Part shown: piece by piece, positions 63,165 to 64,000 of the stretch
Position numbering within the stretch: position 1 is the first letter of the stretch
Layout: every line of letters begins with the position of its first letter
Origin: CAZICM01 sp964537685
GTDB taxonomy: Bacteria > Myxococcota_A > Polyangia > Polyangiales > Polyangiaceae
Reading direction: 5' to 3'
Length of the DNA stretch: 64,000 nucleotides
Assembly (NCBI GenBank): GCA_964537685.1
Contig: CAZICM010000022.1
Coordinates: 62,001-126,000, forward strand
The notes under the pieces: model-generated
Databases searched by the model: none
What the model saw: only the letters and a program-made list of their open reading frames with translations
What the model was told of the DNA's origin: nothing
Made by a program: the position numbers and the translations under genes

Positions 63165-64000
63165 ATGCAAGCCCGGGAGCAGATATTAAAAGCGCAAGAA
63201 GACCCTGAGGGATCGGGGCCTGAAAGCGTCGATCACGAGTTGCGCACGGTATTGCCTGAACGGCACGGTGTGGAGCTTGTGGGCGCGGTTGCGCTGGATT
63301 TGCTGAATACGGCGCGGGAGCTGTATTCGGTGTTTGTGCGGACGCTTTATTATTGCGTGAATGGCCGCACCGAGCAGGGCGCGATATTGGCACAGATGTA
63401 TGCCATAGGAAATCGATCGATTTTCTTTATAACGGTATCGATGGGTTTTATTGGGATGATTTTGGTGAGGCAGGGCGGACTGCAATTGGAGCGCATTTTG
63501 CCTGAATACTCGCTGGTGGGGGCCACCTTTTTAGAGTTATTGGTGCGGGATTTTTCGGCATCCATTGGTTCATTGCTGCTAGCGACGCGGGTGGGCGCAG
63601 GCATTGCGGCGGAAATTGGCTCGATGGTCGTGACCGAACAGATTGACGCGCTTCGGATGTGCGCGGCCGATCCGATTGATTATTTGGTAAAACCGCGATT
63701 TCTCGCGAGCATTATCATGACGACCTGCCTTGCGATATGGAGCACGGGGGTGGCTTATGTGGCGGGAATGCTGACGGCCTATTTGAGTTTTGATATTGCG
63801 CCCCGCACATTTGCGAATATTTCGCTGGTGGACTCGGGCGATTTGGTGGTGGGGCTCAGCAAGTGCGTGGCGTATGGGGCGGCGATTCCCATTGTGGCCA
63901 GTCATTCGGGTCTAATGACCTATGGCGGTTCGGAAGGCGTGGGCTGGGCGACGACGCGGGCGGTTATCAATGCATCGCTGGCCGTTATTATTTTAAATGT
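63165..64000 (+). CDS. Second MlaE-type ABC permease, 3' partial
   Basis: ATG at 63165 follows GGGGAAG; the frame is still open at the last base, so the 278 residues seen are incomplete. The first 60 residues are a charged extension, then membrane helices start near LLNTARELYSVFVR. The MlaE signature is VTEQIDALRMCAADP, followed by YLVKPRFLASI. It differs from the preceding permease in the extension and the loop. Tandem MlaE genes suggest a heteromeric lipid-transport channel. The last bases encode a helix (AVINASLAVIILN), so only a short end is missing. Confidence 0.9.
   Translation, partial: MQAREQILKAQEDPEGSGPESVDHELRTVLPERHGVELVGAVALDLLNTARELYSVFVRTLYYCVNGRTEQGAILAQMYAIGNRSIFFITVSMGFIGMILVRQGGLQLERILPEYSLVGATFLELLVRDFSASIGSLLLATRVGAGIAAEIGSMVVTEQIDALRMCAADPIDYLVKPRFLASIIMTTCLAIWSTGVAYVAGMLTAYLSFDIAPRTFANISLVDSGDLVVGLSKCVAYGAAIPIVASHSGLMTYGGSEGVGWATTRAVINASLAVIILN

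Overview
The window looks like a chromosomal segment from a myxobacterium (Myxococcota, probably Polyangia-like). The clues are a eukaryote-type Ser/Thr kinase with a Pro/Thr/Ala-rich tail, two giant thrombospondin type 3 proteins ending in a MYXO-CTERM-like tripartite signal (Cys motif, hydrophobic helix, Arg cluster), a DUF4388-type response regulator, a DUF2169 protein and many single lipoproteins with Gly/Ser-rich linkers. The DNA is GC-rich and gene-dense. One run of 100 N at 14431-14530 marks a scaffold gap. No rRNA, tRNA or CRISPR array was seen.

Layout. 0-4.7 kb: a PQQ-like propeller (5' cut), a Ser/Thr kinase, a TPR/PEGA-like membrane protein and a carbonyl-reductase-like SDR. 4.7-9.2 kb: a tandem pair of thrombospondin type 3 surface proteins whose calcium-binding halves are almost identical at DNA level. 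9.2-15.2 kb: an accessory stretch with a P-loop ATPase plus TPR protein operon, an array of seven 42-44 bp direct repeats, a neprosin-like domain gene without a normal start, and a duplicated Cys-rich lipoprotein pair around the N gap. 15.2-26.7 kb: cytochrome-like and RlpA lipoproteins, a ferredoxin-like protein, a sigma factor, an OB-fold lipoprotein coupled to an inactive M16 protease homologue, a DUF2169 protein, a sigma-region-4-like DNA-binding protein and a MerR regulator. 26.8-31.3 kb: a tightly overlapped operon of an alpha/beta hydrolase, a fusion of a DppC-type permease with its peptide-binding protein, and a DppB-type permease, without ATPase genes. 31.3-45.9 kb: a DUF4388 response regulator, an SPFH-SHOCT protein, a compact inverted-repeat element with a target duplication, a helical repeat protein, a NikR homologue lacking nickel ligands, a SPOR protein overlapping argS, pabB, a sugar nucleotidyltransferase, lipoproteins and a ferritin-like protein.

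46-56.2 kb is the most interesting region and reads as a defence island: an AAA ATPase with a PD-(D/E)XK-like end, an EAD-like/SIR2 protein, an orphan helical protein, a 470-base structured intergenic region, an ATPase plus HNH pair resembling Septu, and an AIPR-family protein followed in the same operon by an unusual zinc-ribbon/GNAT/FAD-oxidase fusion. The AIPR promoter carries a perfect inverted repeat over its -35 box and sits beside a strong bidirectional terminator. 56.4-64 kb returns to ordinary genes: a small translation-associated protein, lipoproteins, gyrA (with Leu at the Ser83 quinolone position) and two tandem MlaE-type lipid-transport permeases, the second cut by the window end.

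All functions are read from motifs and context by eye; family assignments without a clear motif are stated as uncertain in each entry.
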